Shown: in pieces, positions 55,503 to 64,000 of the stretch | How positions within the stretch are numbered: the stretch's first letter is position 1 | Layout of the letters: each line of letters opens with the position of its first letter | Source: Pseudidiomarina taiwanensis | GTDB lineage: Bacteria; Pseudomonadota; Gammaproteobacteria; Enterobacterales; Alteromonadaceae | Assembly: GCF_003987435.1 (NCBI RefSeq) | Contig: NZ_PIQG01000003.1 | Coordinates: 186,001-250,000, forward strand | Length of the DNA: 64,000 bases | Direction of reading: 5' to 3' | Made by a program: the position numbers and the translations under genes | The notes under the pieces: generated by a model | Told to the model about the DNA's origin: nothing | The model's database searches: none | Seen by the model: only the letters and a program-made list of their open reading frames with translations

Positions 55503-58500
55503 ATGTTTCTCTCAGATGTATCGGTAAAGCGTCCAGTTTTTGCCTCGGTCGTTAATATTCTATTATTGGTATTTGGTATCGTCTGCTTCACCATGTTGCC
55601 GTTGCGTGAATACCCTGACATCGATCCGCCTGTTGTTTCCATTGAAACCAGCTACCCTGGAGCGTCTGCGGAAATCGTTGAAACCCAAATAACTCAGGTC
55701 ATCGAAGACCGCATCAGTGGTATTGAAGGGATTAAAAACATCAATTCAAGTAGCCGCAACGGGCGTTCGAATATCAGTATTGAATTCCAGCTTAGTCGTG
55801 ATATTGATGCTGCGGCAAACGATGTGCGCGATCGGGTATCTCGCGTTTTGGATAACCTGCCAGAACAAGTGGATCCTCCTGAAGTTTCGAAGTCGAATTC
55901 CGACGAGAGCACCATTGTTTGGTATAACCTTCGTTCTGAAACCATGGGCGTTTTAGAGCTAACGGATTACGCCGACCGCTATATTGTCGATCGTTTATCT
56001 GTGGTAGATGGCGTTGCGCGGATTCAGCTCGGTGGTGGGCGCCGCTATGCCATGCGGGTCTGGCTTGATCGTGATGCCATGGCGGCAAGGAATATCACCG
56101 TCAGTGATGTAGAAAGCCGCTTACGTGCCGAGAACGTGGAACTTCCAGCTGGTGAAGTTGAATCGGTCAGCCGTGAGTTCTCGGTTCGAGTTGCCCGCTC
56201 ATACCTTACTCCTGAAGATTTCGAGCTACTCACCATCAAACGTGGTGAGGGGCAACAATTAGTGCGCTTGCGCGACATTGCCCGGATAGAAATGTCCGCC
56301 GAAAACGATAAAACTGAGTTTCGTGGTAACGGTATCAATATGATTGGTATCGGCATCATTAAGCAATCCAAGGCCAACACCTTGGAAGTGGTCGATAATG
56401 TTGCCAAAGAAATCGCGTTGATTGAGCAAACCTTGCCCGAATCAATGTTTATCGTGCAAAGCTATGATTCATCCATCTTTATCAAAGGCTCAATTAACGA
56501 GGTTTATAACACCCTCGGAATTGCCATCGGCTTGGTGGTGATCGTCATTTATCTATTCTTGGGGAATGTCCGCGCGACCATTATCCCAACCCTGACCGTA
56601 CCCGTCGCACTGATTGCCTCATATATTGCTTTATTTGCGTTAGGTTTTTCGATCAACTTGCTAACGTTGTTAGCGTTGGTATTGGCGATTGGTTTGGTCG
56701 TCGATGATTCCATCGTGGTGCTAGAGAATATTTATCGGCGTATTGAAAAGGGCGAGCCGCCCTTACTTGCAGCCTATCGTGGTGCGCGCGAGGTCGGTTT
56801 TGCAGTTGTCGCCACCACTTTAGTGTTGGTCTCTGTGTTCGTGCCACTTGCATTCCTCGATGGCAACATAGGTCAATTGTTTACTGAGTTTGCGCTCGCG
56901 ATTGCGGCTGCGGTGATTTTCTCGAGTATTGCAGCGCTAACGTTGTCACCGATGCTAAGCTCTAAAATATTAAAGCAACGGCAACGCAGTAGTCGTTTTG
57001 GGCAAACCGTCGATCGCTTGTTTGCGGGTCTTGAGCGCGCTTATCGTCGCACGTTAGCCAAGACCTTAGCCTACCCAAGTTTGGCCGCGGCATTGGTGAT
57101 TGCATCAGGCTTTTTAGCGTTTGGTTTAGTTAAACTCATCCCGCAAGAATTCGTGCCACCTGAAGATCGCGGCACCTTCTTTGTTTCGGTGCGCAGTGCA
57201 GAAGGGGCGAGCTTTGAATCAAATGCAGAGAACATGCGCAAGATCGAGGCGATTCTGATGCCGTATACCGAGCAAGGCAAAATCGATCGATTACTGGTGC
57301 GTACGCCCGGATGGGGTGGCTCTGCAGGGGTTGCAATTGTTGGGGCGGTGCCGTTTGAGCAACGCGACTGGTCGACCTTTGAATTAATGAAAGAAATTTC
57401 AGCTGAATTGAGTCAAGTGCCCGGCGTGCAGGCGTTTGCCTTTATGCGCAGCGGCATAAGCGGTGGCAATAGTCGTCCGCTGCAATTTGTCATTCAAGGG
57501 AATACCTATGAAGAGTTGGCCATGTACCGCGATATCATTGTCGAGGAAGCCAGCCGCAACCCGAATTTAGTTAATATTGATACGGATTATAAAGAAACCC
57601 TGCCGCAACTATTGATTCGTATCAATCAGGAGCGCGCGGCAGATTTAGGGGTATCAGTGGGTGATATTGGTCGTACGCTCGAAACTATGCTGGGTCAGCG
57701 CCGTGCGACAACCTATCTCGATCGCGGTGAAGAGTACGATGTCATCCTAGAGGGTGAGCGTTCTGATTATCAAAGCCCGATGGGTATCGATAATATCTAT
57801 GTGCGCTCAAATGTTACCGGTGAACTGATTCCTATGTCGAATTTAGTCACGGTGGAAGAGCGGGCAACCTCAGGTAGTTTAAATCGCTACAATCGGATGC
57901 GCAGTATTACCATCGAGGCGAACTTAGCCGAGGGATATTCACTCGGTGAAGCGCTCACCTACCTTGAAAATATTGTGCGCGAGAAACTTCCTGAAGATGT
58001 TTCGATTGACTACAAAGGTGAATCGCAACTCTATAAAGAAAGTGGTAGCTCAGTCATCTTTGTCTTTATCTTGGCCTTGGTGATTGCTTACTTGGTATTG
58101 GCGGCACAGTTTGAGAGCTTTATTCATCCACTGGTGATCATGTTGATGGTGCCTATGGCCTTCTTAGGCGCCGTGATTGGCTTGTACGCAGCTGGATTGA
58201 GCTTGAATATCTACAGCCAAATCGGCATCGTGATGCTCATCGGCTTGGCGGCCAAAAATGGTATTCTTATTGTTGAGTTCGCCAACCAGTTGCGTGACCG
58301 TGGGGTCAGTTTTGATCAGGCGATCTTGCAAGCCTCAGAGCAGCGCTTACGGCCGATCATGATGACGTCATTCACGACCTTGATGAGTGCCGTGCCATTG
58401 ATTCTTGGTTCAGGTCCTGGAGCAGAGAGCCGAATGGTGATCGGTCTGGTTATCTTCTGCGGGGTGGCGTTGGCATCCTTGTTGACTGTGTTTGTTATTC

Positions 58501-58592
58501 CAAGCCTCTATTCATTGCTGGCTCGGAACACTTCATCACCAGAGCAACTTGAACGTGAGTTGGCAAAACTAGAAGAGCAGCATCCTCATTAG
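55503..58592 (+). CDS. RND multidrug efflux permease (HAE1 family)
   Basis: A 1029-residue inner-membrane proton antiporter with 12 helices and two large periplasmic loops. The proton relay is present: LVVDDSIVVLEN in TM4 (the Asp pair equivalent to AcrB Asp407/Asp408, near 400) and GLAAKNGILIVEFA in TM10 (Lys near 915). The first residues MFLSDVSVKRPVFASVVNILLLVFG are the usual start. It pairs with the preceding adaptor. No outer-membrane channel gene is here, so a TolC-like protein must come from elsewhere. The substrate is unknown. Confidence 0.93.
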   Translation: MFLSDVSVKRPVFASVVNILLLVFGIVCFTMLPLREYPDIDPPVVSIETSYPGASAEIVETQITQVIEDRISGIEGIKNINSSSRNGRSNISIEFQLSRDIDAAANDVRDRVSRVLDNLPEQVDPPEVSKSNSDESTIVWYNLRSETMGVLELTDYADRYIVDRLSVVDGVARIQLGGGRRYAMRVWLDRDAMAARNITVSDVESRLRAENVELPAGEVESVSREFSVRVARSYLTPEDFELLTIKRGEGQQLVRLRDIARIEMSAENDKTEFRGNGINMIGIGIIKQSKANTLEVVDNVAKEIALIEQTLPESMFIVQSYDSSIFIKGSINEVYNTLGIAIGLVVIVIYLFLGNVRATIIPTLTVPVALIASYIALFALGFSINLLTLLALVLAIGLVVDDSIVVLENIYRRIEKGEPPLLAAYRGAREVGFAVVATTLVLVSVFVPLAFLDGNIGQLFTEFALAIAAAVIFSSIAALTLSPMLSSKILKQRQRSSRFGQTVDRLFAGLERAYRRTLAKTLAYPSLAAALVIASGFLAFGLVKLIPQEFVPPEDRGTFFVSVRSAEGASFESNAENMRKIEAILMPYTEQGKIDRLLVRTPGWGGSAGVAIVGAVPFEQRDWSTFELMKEISAELSQVPGVQAFAFMRSGISGGNSRPLQFVIQGNTYEELAMYRDIIVEEASRNPNLVNIDTDYKETLPQLLIRINQERAADLGVSVGDIGRTLETMLGQRRATTYLDRGEEYDVILEGERSDYQSPMGIDNIYVRSNVTGELIPMSNLVTVEERATSGSLNRYNRMRSITIEANLAEGYSLGEALTYLENIVREKLPEDVSIDYKGESQLYKESGSSVIFVFILALVIAYLVLAAQFESFIHPLVIMLMVPMAFLGAVIGLYAAGLSLNIYSQIGIVMLIGLAAKNGILIVEFANQLRDRGVSFDQAILQASEQRLRPIMMTSFTTLMSAVPLILGSGPGAESRMVIGLVIFCGVALASLLTVFVIPSLYSLLARNTSSPEQLERELAKLEEQHPH

Positions 58593-58613
58593 GGAAATGC
58601 TTTTAAAGAGAAT

Positions 58614-58641
58614 AAAAAAGGCGCCAATTGGCGCCTTTTTT
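58614..58641. terminator. Bidirectional terminator between the RND permease gene and psd
   Basis: AAAAAAGGCGCC (58614-58625), AATT, GGCGCCTTTTTT (58630-58641). It ends two bases before the psd stop codon on the other strand. Confidence 0.93.
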
Positions 58642-58642
58642 A

Positions 58643-59512
58643 TTACTCAGGACGATGCCCGAGAACTTGTCCCATTCGCGTCACCGTACCTGCGGTTAGG
58701 CTTTGTTCAAATTCAATCATATCTTTCGGAAAGGTCATGACGACAGTTGAACCCAATTTGAAGTGTCCCATCTCGTCACCTTTTTTCAGCTCGATGCGCT
58801 GGCTTCCCTGAGTTGGATAGTCCCAACGATGCACATCAGGCCCAGTGGGTGGGGTGACAGTCCCTGCCCAAACGGTGCCAATACTGGCAACGATAGTCGC
58901 ACCGACAAGCACCATCGCAAACGGACCTTGTTCGCTTTCAAAAATAGCAACAACCCGCTCGTTACGGGCAAATAAATTAGGTACGTTGGCAGCGGTAAGC
59001 GGATTAACTGAGAATAAATCACCGGGAATATAAACCATCCGGCGCAACACACCGTCACATGGCATGTGAATTCGGTGATAATCTTTCGGAGCAAGATAAA
59101 TCGTTGCAAATTGCCCATCGCGGAATGGATGTGCATCACGCGGATCGCCGCCTAGTAACTCGGTCAGGCTGTAATCATGCCCCTTGGCTTGGAAAATACG
59201 ACCTTCTTTAATCTCGCCAAGCTGACTCACCGCACCATCGACCGGGTGGGCAAAGGCTTGCTCTGCATCTGCAATCAGCGGGCGCAGTTCGGGTTTCAGT
59301 TGACGCGTAAAGAAGTCATTAAAAGTACGATAGGCCTTGGGACTTTCGTGAATGGCTTCGCTCATATCAATTTTATAGGTGCGGATAAACCAGCGGATAA
59401 ACAGCTGAGTAAAAACGCCCGCGCGCGCCGCCGCAAATTTGCCCACAAGTCGTGACAGTGCATGCTTTGGCATCACATACTGAAGTTGGATTTTGAGTCG
59501 ATCAAAATTCAC
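58643..59512 (-). CDS. psd: Phosphatidylserine decarboxylase proenzyme
   Basis: A 289-residue membrane-associated enzyme making phosphatidylethanolamine. The self-cleavage motif LGST lies at 253-256, with the predicted cut between Gly254 and Ser255; the serine becomes the pyruvoyl group of the alpha chain. The charge-relay His is in the [10 protein letters not shown] and HRIHMPCDG regions. It is translated after rsgA with a 4-base overlap (ATGA). The gene order orn, rsgA, psd is that of E. coli. Confidence 0.95.
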   Translation of the reverse strand: MNFDRLKIQLQYVMPKHALSRLVGKFAAARAGVFTQLFIRWFIRTYKIDMSEAIHESPKAYRTFNDFFTRQLKPELRPLIADAEQAFAHPVDGAVSQLGEIKEGRIFQAKGHDYSLTELLGGDPRDAHPFRDGQFATIYLAPKDYHRIHMPCDGVLRRMVYIPGDLFSVNPLTAANVPNLFARNERVVAIFESEQGPFAMVLVGATIVASIGTVWAGTVTPPTGPDVHRWDYPTQGSQRIELKKGDEMGHFKLGSTVVMTFPKDMIEFEQSLTAGTVTRMGQVLGHRPE

Positions 59513-60567
59513 GATTTATCCCCTCGAGGTACTACTCTTGATGGCTTTTGTTGTGCCATCGATTCAATAATTCGATGAAAATTAGCGAGCCGTTCTGGCG
59601 CTAATTCACCCTGTTCTACTGCTGCCTCAACCGCACAACCAGGGTCCCCCTGATGTTTACAGTCTCGGAATTTGCAGCCCCCCAAATATGGGCGAAAATC
59701 TGTGAAGCACCAGGCGACGCGTTCTGGCTCGAGATGCCATAACGCAAACTCCCGAATACCTGGCGAATCGATTAGGACGCCACCTTCCGGTAAGGTATAA
59801 CGCGTGGCGACCGTGGTGGTATGTTGACCGAGTCCAGAACCTTCGGAAACTTGGTTCACTTGGGTCTCAACTTCAGGTAGCAGGACATTCACGAGTGACG
59901 ATTTCCCCACTCCAGATTGGCCCACAACAATCGAGACGCGCCCACCAAGTTGCTGGCGCAGCGCCGACATACCAATATTCTCTTTCGCACTGACTTGGAT
60001 CACTTTATAGCCAATTGCTTCGTAACGTTGCAGTGCTGAAATGATCTCATCGCGTTCTGCTGGCGCTATTGTGGCGAGCAGATCGGCCTTATTCAATATA
60101 ATGATCGGGGTAATCTCAATGTCTTCACAGGCGACCAGGTAACGGTCGATGATTTGACTCGAAAACACCGGCAACACACTGCTCACAATCAGGATCTGGT
60201 CAATATTTGCCGCGACCGGTTTCACCCCATCATAATAATCAGGGCGACTTAGTAGCGAACGACGTGGCTGAACGGCCTCGATAACCCCGCTGACATTATC
60301 ATTTTGTTCGGTGAGTCGATGCCAAATGACTTCATCACCGCAGACCAGAGACTCAATGGTACGACGAATATGACAGCGATGAAGCTGTTCGTTCGCATCG
60401 GCAATAATAGCTTGTTGCCCAAACCGACTGACGACAATACCGAACTCACCATGACTTGCTGTCAGGCTATCAAGCTCAGCATCCACTTCGGCCTGCTCAA
60501 TCCGCTTCTTCTGATTGGCGCGCACGCGTCTTAATTGACCTTTGTTTAATCGTCGTTGTTTTGCCAC
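59509..60567 (-). CDS. rsgA: Ribosome small-subunit biogenesis GTPase RsgA
   Basis: A 352-residue circularly permuted GTPase that checks 30S maturation. An N-terminal OB domain is followed by NKAD (G4, near 158), SAKENIG (G5), the P-loop [12 protein letters not shown] (about 217-228) and DSPGIRE (G3). The C-terminal zinc site [14 protein letters not shown] has the expected Cys/His pattern. The basic N-terminus ([18 protein letters not shown]) is typical for rRNA contact. It is divergent from orn across 109 bases. Confidence 0.95.
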   Translation of the reverse strand: MAKQRRLNKGQLRRVRANQKKRIEQAEVDAELDSLTASHGEFGIVVSRFGQQAIIADANEQLHRCHIRRTIESLVCGDEVIWHRLTEQNDNVSGVIEAVQPRRSLLSRPDYYDGVKPVAANIDQILIVSSVLPVFSSQIIDRYLVACEDIEITPIIILNKADLLATIAPAERDEIISALQRYEAIGYKVIQVSAKENIGMSALRQQLGGRVSIVVGQSGVGKSSLVNVLLPEVETQVNQVSEGSGLGQHTTTVATRYTLPEGGVLIDSPGIREFALWHLEPERVAWCFTDFRPYLGGCKFRDCKHQGDPGCAVEAAVEQGELAPERLANFHRIIESMAQQKPSRVVPRGDKS

Positions 60568-60600
60568 AGGCTTTTAGTTTTGCGTTACACTAGGTTTATA

Positions 60601-60624
60601 AATAGTGGCGAATGATACACTATT
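60601..60624. repeat. Inverted repeat in the rsgA-orn divergent promoter region
   Basis: AATAGTG (60601-60607) and CACTATT (60618-60624) are separated by 10 bases and centred between the two divergent genes. The position suits a shared operator, but it also overlaps possible -10/-35 hexamers in both directions. No regulator is suggested. Confidence 0.35.
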
Positions 60625-60676
60625 CAAGCTTATTTCGCCTAAACTTCGTGCAACCTGTAATTAAAAAGAGAAGCAA

Positions 60677-61228
60677 ATGCCTGCCACAGCTGACCGTTTA
60701 ATTTGGATCGATCTCGAGATGACCGGGCTTGAGCCTGATGAGCATGTGATCATTGAAGTCGCAACGATTGTGACCGACCAGCAACTGAATATTTTGGCAG
60801 AAGGGCCCGTATTTGCGGTTCATCAAACTGCGGAAGAGCTAGCGAAAATGGATGCTTGGAATGTCCAAACCCATACTGGCTCGGGCTTAGTTGAACGGGT
60901 TGAGCAGAGTCCATTTGATGAGGCCCAAGTCGAACAACAAACTCTCGATTTTTTGCGCGAGTGGTGTACACCTAACAGCTCGCCGATGTGCGGCAACAGT
61001 ATTTGCCAAGATCGCCGGTTTTTAGCGCGCCATATGCCGGAGTTAGAAGCCTTTTTCCACTATCGCAACCTAGACGTCTCAACCATCAAGCAGCTGGCGA
61101 AATACTGGGCCCCAACAGTCGCTGCAGGGTTAACGAAGAAGGGTATGCACACCGCACTTGAAGATATTCGAGAATCTATTGATGAGCTAGCGTATTATCG
61201 TGCCCACTTTTTCAACATTCAGTCATAA
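60677..61228 (+). CDS. orn: Oligoribonuclease
   Basis: A 183-residue DEDDh exonuclease that degrades two-to-five-base RNA, including pGpG from cyclic di-GMP breakdown. [25 protein letters not shown] (about 10-34) holds the first Asp and Glu. [17 protein letters not shown] holds the next Asp, and [22 protein letters not shown] the final His and Asp. Length is as in E. coli (181). It is followed by two tRNA-Gly genes, the same neighbourhood as in E. coli. Confidence 0.96.
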   Translation: MPATADRLIWIDLEMTGLEPDEHVIIEVATIVTDQQLNILAEGPVFAVHQTAEELAKMDAWNVQTHTGSGLVERVEQSPFDEAQVEQQTLDFLREWCTPNSSPMCGNSICQDRRFLARHMPELEAFFHYRNLDVSTIKQLAKYWAPTVAAGLTKKGMHTALEDIRESIDELAYYRAHFFNIQS

Positions 61229-61244
61229 AGTCGGTTAAAAACGG

Positions 61245-61272
61245 TTGCAATGCGCCGTGAATACAGTAAAAT
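61245..61272 (+). promoter_or_regulatory. Promoter of the tRNA-Gly pair
   Basis: TTGCAA (61245-61250), 16 bases, then TAAAAT (61267-61272), followed by a G/C-rich discriminator (CGCCTCC) typical of stringently controlled stable-RNA promoters. It lies between orn and the first tRNA. Confidence 0.6.
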
Positions 61273-61308
61273 TCGCCTCCGTTATTAGCGATGTGCTAGC
61301 GATGATAT

Positions 61309-61384
61309 GCGGGAATAGCTCAGCTGGTAGAGCACAACCTTGCCAAGGTTGGGGTCGCGAGTTCGAATCTCGTTTCCCGCTCCA
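61309..61384 (+). tRNA. tRNA-Gly(GCC), copy 1
   Basis: 76 bases with encoded CCA. The acceptor arm GCGGGAA pairs with TTCCCGC, the D arm contains GCTCAGCTGGTAGAGC, the anticodon GCC is at 61342-61344 in the loop TTGCCAA, and the T loop is GTTCGAATC. It reads GGC and GGU codons. Confidence 0.98.
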
Positions 61385-61412
61385 ATTTCATCCCATCGCC
61401 ACCAGATTCTAA

Positions 61413-61488
61413 GCGGGAATAGCTCAGCTGGTAGAGCACAACCTTGCCAAGGTTGGGGTCGCGAGTTCGAATCTCGTTTCCCGCTCCA
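61413..61488 (+). tRNA. tRNA-Gly(GCC), copy 2
   Basis: Identical in sequence to the first copy and 28 bases downstream of it; anticodon GCC at 61446-61448, CCA encoded. The pair is probably one transcript processed to two tRNAs, ending at the terminator at 61495-61522. Confidence 0.98.
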
Positions 61489-61494
61489 AATTTC

Positions 61495-63823
<2,329 letters not shown>

Positions 63824-63842
63824 TTCGGTTCATCTGGTAAAC

Positions 63843-63872
63843 AAAAAGCCCGTCATAGCGACGGGCTTTTTT
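63843..63872. terminator. Terminator between katG and the convergent amidohydrolase gene
   Basis: AAAAAGCCCGTC (63843-63854), ATAGC, GACGGGCTTTTTT (63860-63872). The flanking A and T runs suit both directions. Confidence 0.92.
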
Positions 63873-63873
63873 A

Positions 63874-64000
63874 TTATTCGAATTCACTCAAAAGTGCTTC
63901 ATCGACAACGCCACCATATTTATAAATGACGCCATCTTTCATCACCATATCGACATCGCGCACGATATTCATATATTTCAGCACATCTCCGCGGACGGCG
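63874..64000 (-). CDS. Amidohydrolase-family protein, C-terminal end (5' part outside window)
   Basis: An open minus-strand frame enters from the window end and stops at 63874-63876. The visible 42 residues include a VRDVDMVMKDGVIYKYGG segment. The pattern V-x-x-V-MKDG-x-I/V-Y is the usual closing beta-strand of metal-dependent amidohydrolases, where the last small domain closes the barrel. The short fragment and lack of the metal site prevent a closer name. The gene converges on katG. Confidence 0.6.
   Translation of the reverse strand, partial: AVRGDVLKYMNIVRDVDMVMKDGVIYKYGGVVDEALLSEFE

Overview
The window reads as chromosomal housekeeping DNA of a marine-type gammaproteobacterium, probably Alteromonadales and perhaps Idiomarinaceae. 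This placement is inferred from gene content and order, not from any search. Several neighbourhoods match classic gammaproteobacterial synteny: psd-rsgA-orn followed by tRNA-Gly(GCC), rsd facing nudC-hemE, slyX facing fkpA, yhfA-like osmC near prkB, pabA next to argD, rpe-trpS, and cydABDC. A large peptidase set (S46, S9/DPP IV, M3), gdhA and an arginine succinyltransferase cluster suggest an amino-acid and peptide-fed heterotroph. I see no insertion sequence, prophage, CRISPR array, rRNA or clear pseudogene, and no gene-free gap exceeds 300 bases.

Layout. 1-2.5 kb: the 3' end of a TonB-dependent receptor, a PnuC-family transporter and an APH-type kinase, a likely vitamin-scavenging operon (thiamine or nicotinamide riboside). 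2.6-4.1 kb (minus strand): dps and trhO. 4.3-13.4 kb: recC-recB-recD with 4-base overlaps. 13.4-22.6 kb: a MaoC-like hydratase, a type I sulfide:quinone oxidoreductase with all three cysteines, a DUF3667 membrane protein coupled to a small charged exported protein, ogt, an Nramp-like transporter lacking the usual metal-binding motifs, an unknown beta-barrel protein, malic enzyme, and an OsmC/ion-channel gene pair. 22.6-34.2 kb: a 2OG-Fe dioxygenase, gdhA, an S46 dipeptidyl peptidase, a lipoprotein, gor, a YgjP-like metallopeptidase, DPP IV and prlC. 34.2-42.5 kb: small membrane proteins, rpe, trpS, and the bd oxidase operon cydAB-cydDC. 42.5-49.7 kb: a Pho-box-preceded phosphate porin, pabA, argD/astC-astA-astD, an OsmC protein and rlmJ. 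49.7-59 kb: prkB, slyX, fkpA, rsd, nudC, hemE and an RND efflux pair. 58.6-64 kb: psd, rsgA, orn, two identical tRNA-Gly genes, katG, and the 3' end of an amidohydrolase.

Regulation is the most notable part. cydA is preceded by a near-consensus FNR/CRP-type palindrome, a -10 element and a strong terminator hairpin. The predicted start point lies inside the hairpin, so transcripts initiated there would lose the left arm and escape termination, while read-through from trpS would be stopped. The same arrangement appears in front of pabA, where a sigma70-like -10 sits in the loop of the upstream porin gene's terminator. Two independent cases in one window suggest promoter-in-terminator insulation as a compaction strategy. 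The phosphate porin has a well-formed Pho box. The SQR and the CIO-type bd oxidase could cooperate, because bd oxidases generally tolerate sulfide; they are about 20 kb apart, so this is inference. I found no clearly new multi-gene system. The best candidates for new biology are the nested promoters, the Nramp-like protein and the coupled DUF3667/charged-protein pair.
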